A program made the position numbers and the translations under genes. A stretch of DNA of 64,000 nt, taken from NCBI GenBank assembly GCA_027704905.1, contig CM051000.1, forward strand, positions 19,583,254 through 19,647,253, in the 5' to 3' direction. Shown piece by piece: positions 41,225-63,748 of the stretch (the stretch's first letter is position 1; every line of letters begins with the position of its first letter). The notes under the pieces were generated by a model. The model was not told the DNA's origin, searched no databases, and saw nothing but the letters and a program-made list of their open reading frames with translations. The DNA is from Muraenolepis orangiensis (taxonomy: Eukaryota > Chordata > Actinopteri > Gadiformes > Muraenolepididae).

Positions 41225-41880
41225 TGTCATGTCAAAACCAGTTAAAAGGCAGAATCCAAGATCTGGCTCCAGTCCAGCAGGTGGTGGTAAACTCTGTTGT
41301 CCGCTGAAAATGTGCCCCAAAAGAAGAGCTTGATAATTAGCTTGATGCAAAGCACCTGAGGGACTCTCAGCAGAGACAAACACTTCACTGTGAGTAACAG
41401 AAGAGGATTGAACTCAAGGTTTCACCCAAAGACGCTGCTGGTATGGTGTTTGTACATGTATTTGTCGGTTTTGAAGGCATGTTTGATTAGATTCATTATT
41501 TTTTCTAGTTAGTCTTATTAATTATTATTTTAATATATAAGAAACTGGAATTTAATTGAATCTACTTTGTGGAAATGAATTGAGTTTTACATGAAATGTT
41601 AAGTTTGATTATCACGTAAATCAATTTAAAACCAGAGAGCAGAAATGTATGCTTGTTTAAGTATGACATGGTTTCATTTAAATGTTTTATTTGCCTAATT
41701 GTTTTAAATTAATGAAAGTGTGTTTATTTCTCTAAAGGTTTTCAACCTAACCTAAATTAAGCTGTACAAGAACTCAAATAAAAGTCAAGATTGAGTTGTC
41801 CCGGGCGTCCTTTTTGTGTGAACCGGCCATTTTCAAGTTTAGGCAGGAGTCAATCAACCAAAACAACACACAACTTGCCA
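41225..41880 (+). repeat. BEL/Pao 3' LTR
   Basis: It matches the 5' LTR along its length except for about 180 bp (roughly 41547-41730) that the 5' copy lacks. Ends CACAACTTGCCA. Its first seven bases also exist at 39988-39994, to the left of the hAT insertion. Confidence 0.88.
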
Positions 41881-41885
41881 ATGGG

Positions 41886-44009
41886 TTTGGTGAAGATAAA
41901 AACGAAGACAAAAAAAATGGCAGAGATGCAAAGATAGGTCATTGTAGGGACCACAATGACATCGACAACAATTTGTCGATGTTTCTCAACATTACTCTCG
42001 CTCTCACACACTCATTACATTTTTACAACATAATCCCAATATGAGAATATGAATCTACACTGTGCAGTATTTGTGTGTGTATCGTGTGTGGTAGGGATGA
42101 CGGTCCACAGCGCTCACCTCACCAGAACATGTTTCAATCACCTGACTACAAATTCCTCTGACCTTTAATCCACTCTGGCCTTCTGGGAAATATAGTCCAC
42201 GTCCACGCATCAGAAATGTTAATTGCTCAATGCTAAATTTAGCCTTTCTAGCATTGCGGCTACCCGGGTCATTAGCCGCAGCCTCTACGTCAGAGGTTGG
42301 GTTATGAAACACAGCTCAGAGACAGTGAGAGTAATGGAACATACATGATCACATTAGAACATGTGTTCTCACGAAAACCAGGACAGAACGTCATTCTGCA
42401 TGCCATATGAAAACACAATAATGCTTGATGGCCACTGCAGACATTTGGGAATCGACCCCATAACCTTTGGACTGGGACAACACTATCCTGTGCACTTATA
42501 ATACATACATAACACCTGAACACACACACACACTATTCTGCAGGGTAATCACAAACAAATGTGTTTCTGCATGCATCATGGGTGTGGATTGTGTGTGTGG
42601 TGGGTGACTGGTTTAAGCAGCCTCACCTGGCTCACAAGGCCAGGTGAGGCTGCACACCAGAGCCTAATCAGTCTGTCGCGGATCTGGTGAGGCTGCTTCA
42701 ACCTGGCCGGTTGGCCATTGTGGGTGTGTGTGATTTGCATACTGCCACAGAGTGAATGTGGGTTGCTATGATGTCATACGATTGACATCGTATGACATCC
42801 AACTATATCAAATATGAATAATGATCCTGAGAACTTCCCCAGACCCTCCAACCATCACCTGGCTGTGGCGCTGAAAAAAACAGCCCTCCGTTGCCATGGA
42901 CACGGAGCACGCAATGTTTTCAATTTGAATAATGTCTCTGACAACAGACTAAAGCGGTGTTTGTTGGTGTACAGCTGAAGTGTGTGTGTGTGTGTGTGTG
43001 TGAGAGAATGGGTGCATGTGTGTATGTGTCTACAACAATGACTGTATAGATTAATTTCATGCACAAACAAGGTACGAGGGAATTCTGAGTTAATACTTGA
43101 TATGTATATTATGTATTTGTATTAAGTATTGATGACAAATACTGATTCAATTAAAATGTGTTTGTCAGTTTGTCATTAGATTACAATATGGACCATATTT
43201 GTTTTGTTCTACGCTTCTCAGGATCAGGGCTACTGCTACTTGTGGTGGTGTTTTTGGTGCTACACCCCCGATCTCCACCGGAGGGTGAAATGTGATCACG
43301 GAGAGCTGCCAGCATGCATCATGCACAGCTGGGTGAGTAGCTAAGCTCAGCGGTGCTCTGGAATTCACCGGATCGCGGAACAGCGTCACCGCCCGCGTCT
43401 GGCCACTAGAGGGCGCAGTGTCATTCATTTTTAGTGTCATTCATGTCATTCATTTTTACCCCCTCCAGATATTTGTTCAGCCATGTACCCCGTTCACCAA
43501 CTCCAAAAAAAATTTGGGAGGGGAAAAAATGTAAATGTATCTAAATATTGTATGTGCATATTATTTGGGGAACATGTAACATGGGTGTTTGCGAATACTT
43601 AGGTTTTAGTGAAAAACAACACGGGGCTTTGCTTATGATATGCCATTCATTGGAAGGATTTCCTGTACCTGTTTGAATTCAGATGCAGACTTCATATTTT
43701 GATTTCCAAGTACCCCCTCACTGAGATCCTTCAAAGTATAGCTTGGGGTACGCATACCCCCATTTGTGAACCACTGGCATAGGTAAGTGCAGACTACAGT
43801 TAAAACGGCGAGCATTGAGTACCGTAATAGATATCCCATTAACAACCATGTACACGTTTTGCAGTAGAATTACACTTAGTATGATTAAGTATCCTATGAA
43901 TGAAACTTAACATTTCATTTCGTTTTTTAGTTTATTCTACATGTTAGTGTCCAGAGAATGAGATGAACATTTAATCCATATACTCATTCCGAGGTCAGCA
44001 AGTGCAGTA
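41886..44009. other. Intergenic, no gene seen
   Basis: Contains a 13-bp-arm hairpin (GATGTCATACGAT, loop TGAC) at 42769-42798. A foldback-like segment at 42605-42720 has AGCCTCACCTGG and its inverse. A short GT run is at 42980-43003. Confidence 0.5.
43403..43416 (+). promoter_or_regulatory. CTCF core motif, TMED3-RASGRF1 interval
   Basis: CCACTAGAGGGCGC matches CCASYAGRKGGCRS at all 14 positions. Occupancy is unknown. Confidence 0.5.
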
Positions 44010-44160
44010 CATTACATTAGTCATTTAGCAGACGCTTTTATCCAAAGCGACTTACAATAGTGTGTTTCAACAAAGGAAGGCAAGAGAACAACTCGTCACC
44101 AGAAGTCAAAAGTGGATTTCATTTAATTTCAAGTCTCCAAGAACTGAGCCAGTTCTCAGG
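44010..44160 (+). repeat. Dispersed teleost repeat, copy 3
   Basis: Same family as 10584-10765 and 21371-21560, including AGCGACTTACAATAGTG and AACAACTCGTCACCAGAAGT. Confidence 0.8.
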
Positions 44161-44757
44161 AAAGACGTCCAATCAGTGCAGTAGTCCTTGTGAACCGCTG
44201 GTGTACGGACTGGACAGGTCCCAGAACCGTCCGGAGGTTCTTCGGCAGCCAGTGTCTCCGGAGGGCCTGACTGCTCCACGCCTCGCTGGGCCACAGCGCT
44301 GTGTGTGTACCGCAGGCCTCTTTTGGTCTTTCTTCCGGGCAGAGGGACATAAATAGAGGCTCCTAAATTAAGGAGGCCTCTCATCTGAGAGAGTAAATCA
44401 ACTTTCGAGCCTCTCAAAAGCAAACACCCTCTTTAGAGAGGACACAAGCACACAACAAACATGGAGGTAAAATGTAATTGGAACACACACACACTTAGCG
44501 TGTGTGGTGTGTGTCTGTCTGTCTGTCTGTGTTATAAACAGCAATGGACATCAGGCTGAAAAAGGAACTAGGGCACACACTCTTCAACTGTACACATGTG
44601 TATGTAATTGCTGGTCTATATTCACTGAAATACGACAGCACCAACTGTATGTACTGTATGGAATATGTGTGTGGGTGTGTGTGTGTCCGTGGGTATATAT
44701 GGTGAATGCCTTGCTAGTCAGTCTTTCTAATATTTTTCTGCGGCGAAGTAGGGCATA

Positions 44758-44973
44758 ACCAGAGAACAACATTTGGAACAACAGCCCTAGAGAACTGATG
44801 CTACATAACAGAGAACGACAGTTGAAACCACAGCCCTAGAGAACTGGTGCTACATGACCAGAGAAGAACAACCTTAGAGAACCGGTGCTACATGACAGGG
44901 AACAACAGTTGGAACAACAGCTCTAGAGAACCGGTGCTACATGACAGGGAACAACAGCTGGAACAACAGTCCT
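44758..44973 (+). repeat. About 60-bp tandem repeat, three to four copies
   Basis: Units contain GGAACAACAG, CCTAGAGAAC and GGTGCTACATGAC with internal deletions. Confidence 0.8.
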
Positions 44974-45470
44974 TAATTTGCAAAACTAGTGCTGGTAAAA
45001 ATGGAGGTGAATTGATCATTGTTTATTTACATATATACGACCCAGATTGTAATGGTACAAAACTGGTTGAAAACCGGCAAAGTATTACTTTAAATTAATT
45101 TTAAATCCTTGTGCAACATGATATGGTAAATAACTGCTATGGGAAATATGTTTACCAATCATATACTGGCTGTTAAGCTATCTGACCTCCAACCCTGCGT
45201 ATTAGCTCTGAGCGGTTTGGACCGAGCAACAGTTTAGCGGTGTGCGCTAACTGAGTATCTCCATGGTCTCTGTGTATCCGCCCTGGTCGCCTCCCCAGCC
45301 TTCCATCAAGGAAGCACCCAAACCCTCCATCTGATTAGCACCCTGTGCTTTGATTCTCACCCACCGATTCATTATAATAACCAGCAGACGACCTCCTGAG
45401 TCACAGCTACTGTCAACCCCGCCGTGTAATCACGCATGCAGGGTGGCATGTAGACCAAACTATGAAGCCC

Positions 45471-45523
45471 ACCTCTCTCTCTCTCTCTCTCTTTCTTTAT
45501 ATCTGTCTCTGTCTCTGTATGTC

Positions 45524-45576
<53 letters not shown>

Positions 45577-45592
45577 GTCTCTCTCTCTCTCG
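45471..45592 (+). repeat. (CT)n/(GTCT)n compound microsatellite
   Basis: CT, then degenerate, then about 12 GTCT units, then CT; the same architecture as 5033-5140 and 56004-56190. Confidence 0.95.
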
Positions 45593-45908
45593 CGCTCTCT
45601 TTCACTCCGTGACCTTCGTCAACACCTGAAGGTCACAGCAAAATCTCACACACAAACACGCACACACACACGCACACACACAGGGCCTTGCGCTCCTCTT
45701 CTTCTCTGGTGTTTATGACGCCTTTACCTGTCATTAATATGCCTAACCTCCGGCTGGGTGCTCGATGACATTTGCATGTCATTAGCATATAAGCGAGGCA
45801 GGCCTCGTCGCTTGTGGCTCTTGCGCTGCGTTTTGGCTTGAGGGGAGCGACACCTGTTAGACAGAGAGACAGATGCTGCACTGGCGGGTCTGGTTGGGTA
45901 GGGCTGGT

Positions 45909-45911
<3 letters not shown>

Positions 45912-45992
<81 letters not shown>

Positions 45993-46083
45993 AGTTGTGT
46001 TCAGATCATGTCAGAGAAGGTTGATGCGACTCGACTGGTCACAGCTCTGTGGACATGAGCGTGTTGACATAGAACAAGGGATT

Positions 46084-46147
<64 letters not shown>
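45912..46147 (+). repeat. (GT)n and (CA)n pair of microsatellites
   Basis: (GT) at 45912-45990 and (CA) at 46089-46147, about 100 bp apart and in inverted sense, so a transcript could fold between them. Confidence 0.95.
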
Positions 46148-46151
<4 letters not shown>

Positions 46152-46224
46152 TGTCTCTTTCTCACACACACTTTATCTCACACACTGTGTCTCTGCAGTA
46201 TTGCTCATGGAGCTATGGATATGT

Positions 46225-46890
46225 TAAAGATAGACGGAGAGTCTAAAGACAGACAGATAGTCTAAAGATAGACAGATAGTTTAAAGATAGACTGATAGTC
46301 TGAAGATGGACTGATAGTCTGACGATAGACTGATACTCTAAAGACAGACAGATAGTGTAAAGATAGACGTATAGTCTAAAGATAGACAGGTACTCTAAAG
46401 ATAGATAGATACTCTAAAGATAGACAGATAGTCTAAAGATAGACAGATAGTCTAAAGACAGACAGATAGTGTAAAGATAGACGTATAGTCTAAAGATAGA
46501 CAGGTACTCTAAAGATAGATAGATACTCTAAAGATAGACAGATAGTCTAAAGATAGATTGATAGTCTAAAGATAGACAGATACTCTAAAGACAGACAGAT
46601 AGTGTAAAGATAGACGTATAGTCTAAAGATAGACAGGTACTCTAAAGATAGATAGATACTCTAAAGATAGACAGATAGTCTAAAGATAGATGGATAGTCT
46701 AAAGATAGACAGATAGTCTAAAGATAGACAGATAGTCTAAAGATAGACTAATAGTCTAAAGATAGATAGATACTCTAAAGATAGACAGATAGTCTAAAGA
46801 TAGACTAATAGTCTAAAGATAGATAGATACTCTAAAGATAGATAGATACTCTAAAGATAGACAGATAGTCTAAAGATCGATTGATAGTCT
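46225..46890 (+). repeat. 19-bp minisatellite with higher-order repeats
   Basis: About 35 units of GATAGTCTAAAGATAGACA. A variant pair with AGTGTAAAGATAGACGTATA recurs at offsets of 114 and 133 bp, exactly six and seven units. Confidence 0.92.
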
Positions 46891-48589
<1,699 letters not shown>

Positions 48590-48656
48590 ATCTTATTGTA
48601 AGTCACTTTGGACAAAAGCCTCTGACTCTCAGAGAATGACTCTGTAATGTAATGTC
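48590..48656 (-). repeat. Dispersed teleost repeat, inverted short copy
   Basis: TTGTAAGTCACTTTGGACAA through GTAATGTAATG is a reverse-strand version of the family at 10584-10765. Confidence 0.6.
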
Positions 48657-48879
48657 CAGGATCTGGTTTTCTTTCCGTCTGCTGAAATGCAAATATCATT
48701 ATTAGATCATATTAAATATCTGTGGTGAAATGTTTTCAAGACAAACACACAGTATAACTCGATTGCATGACAACACACAGATAGCAACCATATATAGATA
48801 GATAGATATATGAGGAACGGTACTTGTACAAGCCTATTTAATAAACGTGGTTTTGTTGTTATTTTTGACATGATATATA

Positions 48880-50515
48880 CAGTTGAAACCAGAAGTTTAC
48901 ATACACTATATGAAAAGACACATACGATTTTTTTCCGCACTGTCTGATATGAAATCAGACTAAACTTTTCCTGATTTAGGTCCGTTAGGATTACCAAAAT
49001 TATTTCTATTGGCTAAATGCTAGAATAATGAGAGAAGGAATTTTTTTTTAAGAAGGAACAATTGTTTTATTACTTTCTTCAAAGTCAGAAGTTTACATAC
49101 ACTAAGACTACTATGCCTTTAAACAATTTGGGAAAGCCCAGATGATGATGTCATGTCTTTGGAAGCTTCTGATAGGTTTATTGACAACATCTGAGTTAAT
49201 TAGATACACACCTGTGGATGTATTTTAAGGCACACCTGAAACACACTGCTTATTTGTGCAACATCATGGGAAAGTCAAAAGAAATCAGCCAAGATCTCAG
49301 GAAGAGAATTGTGGACTTGCACAAGACTGGTTCATCCTTGGGTGCAATTTCCAGATGCCTGAAGGTGCCATGTTCATCCGTTCAAACTATTATACGCAAG
49401 TATAAACACCATGGGAATGTCCAGCCATCATACCGCTCAGGAAGGAGACGGGTTCTGTGTCCCAGAGATGAACGTGCTTTGGTCCGAAAAGTGCATACCA
49501 ACCCAAGAACCAAAGCAAAAGACCTTGTGAAGACGCTGGCTGAAGCTGGTAAGAGTGTGTCATTATCCACAGTGAAACGAGTACTGTACCGACATGGGCT
49601 GAAAGGCTACTCTGCCAGGAAGAAGCCATTACTCCAAAAGAAACACAAAAAAGCTAGATTACAGTTCGCAAATGCGCACAGAGACAAAGACCTTAATTTT
49701 TGGAGACATGTCCTGTGGTCTGACGAAACTAAAATTGAACTGTTTGGCCATAATGACCATCGATACGTTTGGAGGAAAAAGGGGGAAGCTTGCAAGCCTG
49801 AGAACACCATCCCAACTGTGAAATACGGAGGTGGCAGCATCATGTTATGGGGTTGTTTTGCTGCAGGAGGGACTGGTGCACTTCACAAAATAGATGGCAT
49901 CATGAGAAAAGAACATTATGTGGAAATATTAAAGCAACATCTCAAGACATCAACCAGAAAGTTAAAGCTTGGGCGCAAATGGGTCTTCCAAATGGACAAT
50001 GACCCGAAGCACACTGCCAAACTGGTTAAAAAGTGGCTTGAGGATAACAAAGTGAATGTTTTGGAGTGGCCATCACAAAGCCCTGATCTGAATCCCATTG
50101 AAAATGTATGGGCAGAGCTGAAAAGGCATGTGCGAGCAAGACGGCCTACAAACTTGGCTCAGTTACACCAGTTTTGTCAGGAGGAATGGGCCAAAATTCC
50201 TGCCAACTATTGTGAGAAGCTTGTGGAAGGATATCCAAAACGTTTGACCCAAGTCATACAGTTTAAAGGCAATGGTACCAAATACTAATGAAATGTATGT
50301 AAACTTCTGACTTTGAAGAAAGTAATAAAACAATTGTTCCTTCTTAAAAAAAATTTCCTTCTCTCATTATTCTAGCATTTAGCCAATAGAAATAATTTTG
50401 GTAATCCTAACGGACCTAAATCAGGAAAAGTTTAGTCTGATTTCATGTCAGACAGTGCGGAAAAAAATCGTATGTGTCTTTTCATATAGTGTATGTAAAC
50501 TTCTGGTTTCAACTG
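48880..50515 (+). mobile_element. Complete Tc1/mariner element with IR/DR ends
   Basis: TA dinucleotides flank both ends. The inverted repeats are about 225 bp and nearly identical. Each has an outer direct repeat beginning CAGTTGAAACCAGAAGTTTA and an inner one containing AAAGTCAGAAGTTTACATAC, the two-site arrangement seen in Sleeping Beauty. The single ORF is uninterrupted, so the copy is young and possibly functional. Confidence 0.95.
49266..50288 (+). CDS. Tc1 transposase, intact, DD34E
   Basis: 340 residues, the normal Tc1 length. The start at MGKSKEISQDLRKRIVDLH is preferred; the frame extends 16 codons upstream. The N-terminal paired-like DNA-binding region has two helix-turn-helix parts (SSLGAISRCLKVPCSSVQTI and LSTVKRVLYRHGL), linked by a basic GRRR motif. 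Catalytic residues are the D of WSDETKIELFG, the first D of MDNDPKHTA and the E of DLNPIENVW, 34 residues after it. A glycine-rich KYGGGSIMLWGCFAAGGTG box is present. No stop or frameshift. It cuts and pastes the element at TA sites. It is a selfish gene, unrelated to its neighbours. Confidence 0.95.
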   Translation: MGKSKEISQDLRKRIVDLHKTGSSLGAISRCLKVPCSSVQTIIRKYKHHGNVQPSYRSGRRRVLCPRDERALVRKVHTNPRTKAKDLVKTLAEAGKSVSLSTVKRVLYRHGLKGYSARKKPLLQKKHKKARLQFANAHRDKDLNFWRHVLWSDETKIELFGHNDHRYVWRKKGEACKPENTIPTVKYGGGSIMLWGCFAAGGTGALHKIDGIMRKEHYVEILKQHLKTSTRKLKLGRKWVFQMDNDPKHTAKLVKKWLEDNKVNVLEWPSQSPDLNPIENVWAELKRHVRARRPTNLAQLHQFCQEEWAKIPANYCEKLVEGYPKRLTQVIQFKGNGTKY

Positions 50516-51093
50516 TATATATATTATTATTACTTTATTACCACTCTGACTTAATGTCTGGGACTCCAGCGCTGTGGACGGGCGATTGTTGTGGCTCTGC
50601 TGCAACACTCACTGGCTTCAGCACGGGGGCGCTAGTGAGTCTTTCCACCTGGAGAACCACCGTGTTTCTGTTCTGTCCTGGAGGTTTTGTAGATGTCACT
50701 GTACAGCAATATATTCACCAACTCAAACCTGCTCTTCCACTCAAGCTACAATTGTTAATCGTTAGCCATATTTGAAACCAAATTAATAATAATAATAGAT
50801 AAATGTTTCATGTTTCAATATGTATTATATTTACTTATGCGCTTATTTATTTGTATTATGTTTTATTATTGATGTGTCTATAATGCGGATTAATCTCAAG
50901 TCGTCGACACTACATGAGCAGTTCAGCTCAGAAGGGAGCATCTTGGTTTTCCCACACAAATCAAATCACAAAATAACCAATAATCAATACATCATCCCTG
51001 TCTCCTATCCCGGTCCACTCGAGGCTCTGTCCACGGTGCTGGAATCTGCTGCCTCCAGGGGCGCGTCACGTGACTGCGCCTCTTCTTCTCGCC

Positions 51094-51215
<122 letters not shown>

Positions 51216-51584
51216 GCGCTGCCGAGCGCGCAGACACTTGGCTCTCCATCATGAGCAACTCTCTTTAAGACGTGGACGGAATCAGCGCCACTTTAGAGCC
51301 GCGAACACTCGACGCTCAGCAGCTGTGGAGGAGCAGAGGAACTTAACACTGGTTTGTTTCTGGTCTCCGCCCCCCCCCCCCCTCACCCCCACCACACCTC
51401 CCCACCCCTCCTCATCACCCCTCCTCTTCCTCTTCCTCTTCCTCTCCTCCTCCTCCTCCAACGGTTTTAACGGTAAGTAGAAAACTGTCACACATTGGCC
51501 GCGCACGGGAGTAGCCTTTAGTCAGTTAGAAAACAGAAGAAAAGTGGTTTTGTTTTTCCGGGGACCAACGAAGAAGCGGGGGAG

Positions 51585-51668
51585 AAAAGGAGGAGGAGGA
51601 GGAGGAGGTGAAGAGGAGGAGGAGGAGGAGGAGGAGGAGGAGGAGGAGGAGAAGAAGAAGAAGAAGGG
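51585..51668 (+). repeat. (GGA)n/(GAA)n purine tract in 5' UTR region
   Basis: About 80 bp of nearly pure purine, GGA then GAA units, ending about 95 bp before the RASGRF1 start codon. Confidence 0.9.
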
Positions 51669-51760
51669 GACAACAGGAGGAGAAGAGGAGCATGCACGGC
51701 CGCGCCAGCGGGTCCCCTGAGCGGCTGCCGTAGTAAGCAGCGGGAGTCGGTTCTGCCGAC

Positions 51761-61544
<9,784 letters not shown>

Positions 61545-61814
61545 GTGAGAGGTCGATGCTCGGGAAAGCACCGGAATGTACCGGAACAGAGGTTGTTGGA
61601 AGACGTTTGCTTATGAAGCAAAACCTAATTTTCTACATTTTATAACACATTTAGAACACACATTTAATGTTATCTTAGAAATGCGAGCTAATTTATGTTT
61701 TCTTTCAAGTTTTTGATGAATAGATGATTAATATATAATTAACAGATTTATTATCAGACTCACAAGACTTGTGTCGTCAACAACTTTTGAACAGTTTGAC
61801 CGTTAACTTGTTTC

Positions 61815-63748
61815 AGCGGGGACATGTTCCACTAAGACATGTTCCATTAAGACATGTTCCACTGTTCCACTGTTCCATGTTCCACTAAGACATGTTCCAG
61901 TGGGGACATGTTCCACTGTTCCATGTCCCATTAAGACATGTTCCAGTGGGGACATGTTCCACTGTTCCACTGTTCCATGTTCCACTAAGACATGTTCCAG
62001 TGGGGACATGTTCCACTGTTCCACTGTTCCATGTTCCACTGGGATATGTTCCACTAAGACATGTTCCACTGTTCCATGTTCCACTGGGATATGTTCCAGT
62101 AAGACATGTTCCACTAAGACATGTTCCATTAAGACATGTTCCACTGGGACATGTTACCACTGTTCCATGTTCCATTAAGACATGTTCCACTGAGACATGT
62201 TCCATTAAGACATTTTACCACTGTTCCATGTTCCATTAAGACATGTTCCACTGAGACATGTTCCATTAAGACATGTTCCACTGTTCCACTGTTCCATGTT
62301 CCACTAAGACATGTTCCAGTGGGGACATGTTCCACTGTCCACTGTTCCATGTTCCACTGGGATATGTTCCACTAAGACATGTTCCACTGTTCCATGTTCC
62401 ACTGGGATATGTTCCAGTAAGACATGTTCCACTAAGACATGTTCCATTAAGACATGTTCCACTGGGACATGTTACCACTGTTCCATGTTCCATTAAGACA
62501 TGTTCCACTGAGACATGTTCCATTAAGACATGTTCCACTGGGACATTTTACCACTGTTCCATGTTCCATTAAGACATGTTCCACTGAGACATGTTCCATT
62601 AAGACATGTTCCACTGGGACATGTTACCACTGTTCCATGTTCCACTGGGACATGTTCCACTGTTCCATGTTCCACTAAGACATGTTACCACTGTTCCATG
62701 TTCCACTAAGACATGTTCTAGTGGGGACATATTCCACTGTTCCACTGTTCCATGTTCAACTAAGACATGTTCCAGTGGGGACATGTTCCACTATTCCACT
62801 GTTCCATGTTCCACTAAGACATGTTCCAGTGGGGACATGTTCCACTGTTCCACTGTTCCATGTTCCACTAAGACATGTTCCAGTGGGGACATGTTCCACT
62901 GTTCCACTGTTCCATGTTCCACTGGGATATGTTCCACTGGGACATGTTACCACTGTTCCATGTTCCACTAAGACATGTTACCACTGTTCCATGTTCCACT
63001 AAGACATGTTCCACTGTTCCATGTTCCATTAAGACATGTTCCACTAAGACATGTTACCACTGTTCCATGTTCCACTAAGACATGTTCCACTGAGACATGT
63101 TCCAGTAAGACATGTTCCAGTGAGACATGTTCCAGTGAGACATGTTCCAGTAAGACATGTTCCACTGAGACATGTTCCAGTAAGACATGTTCCAGTAGGG
63201 ACATGTTCCAGTAAGACATGTTCCAGTGGGGACATGTTCCACTAAGACATGTTCCAGTGGGGACATGTTCCACTAAGACATGTTCCAGTGGGGACATGGT
63301 CCACTGGGACATGTTCCAGTGGGGACATGTTCCACTAAGACATGTTCCAGTGGGGACATGTTCCACTAAGACATGTTCCAGTGGGGAAATGTTCCACTAA
63401 GACATGTTCCAGTAAGACATGTTCCAGTGGGGACATGTTCCACTAAGACATGTTCCAGTAAGACATGTTCCAGTGGGGACATGGTCCACTGGGACATGTT
63501 CCAGTGGGGACATGTTCCACTAAGACATGTTCCAGTGGGGACATGGTCCACTAAGACATGTTCCAGTGGGGACATGGTCCACTAAGACATGTTCCAGTGG
63601 GGACATGTTCTACTGGGACATGTTACCACTGTTCCATGTTCCACTGGGACATGTTACCACTGTTCCATGTTCCATTAAGACATGTTCCACAGGGACATGT
63701 TACCATTGTTCCATGATCCACTGAGACATGTTGATGTTCCACAGGGAC
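61815..63748 (+). repeat. 15-bp satellite of p53-half-site-like units in RASGRF1 intron 4
   Basis: Unit ACATGTTCCACTAAG or ACATGTTCCAGTGGGG, repeated over 1.93 kb with CTGTTCC and TTACCACTGTTCC variants. By eye there are about 82 ACATGTT cores, of which about 70 complete the palindromic RRRCATGYYY. ORFs exist in all six frames because the period is 15. Confidence 0.95.

Larger units (their letters stand above)
30818..41880 (+). mobile_element. Decayed BEL/Pao LTR retrotransposon with nested insertions
   Basis: Both LTRs are present, flanked by ATGGG at 30813-30817 and 41881-41885, a 5-bp duplication typical of BEL/Pao. Between them run gag-, protease-, reverse transcriptase- and RNase H-like fragments in order, broken by frameshifts and stops. 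The integrase core is missing. Two LINEs (about 32474-33543 and 35951-38592) and a hAT element (39995-41223) lie inside. Removing them leaves roughly 6 kb, a little short for the family because integrase is lost. It cannot be autonomous. Confidence 0.85.

Noticed and set aside
61803..63724. Many 60-130-codon ORFs on both strands (HVPLRHVP, SGTCLSGT)
   Set aside because: They follow from a stop-free 15-bp tandem unit, not from coding selection.
61815..63748. Glucocorticoid or androgen response element array (TGTTCC half-sites)
   Set aside because: The inverted-repeat-with-3-bp-spacer arrangement is absent; the palindromic RRRCATGYYY reading fits better.
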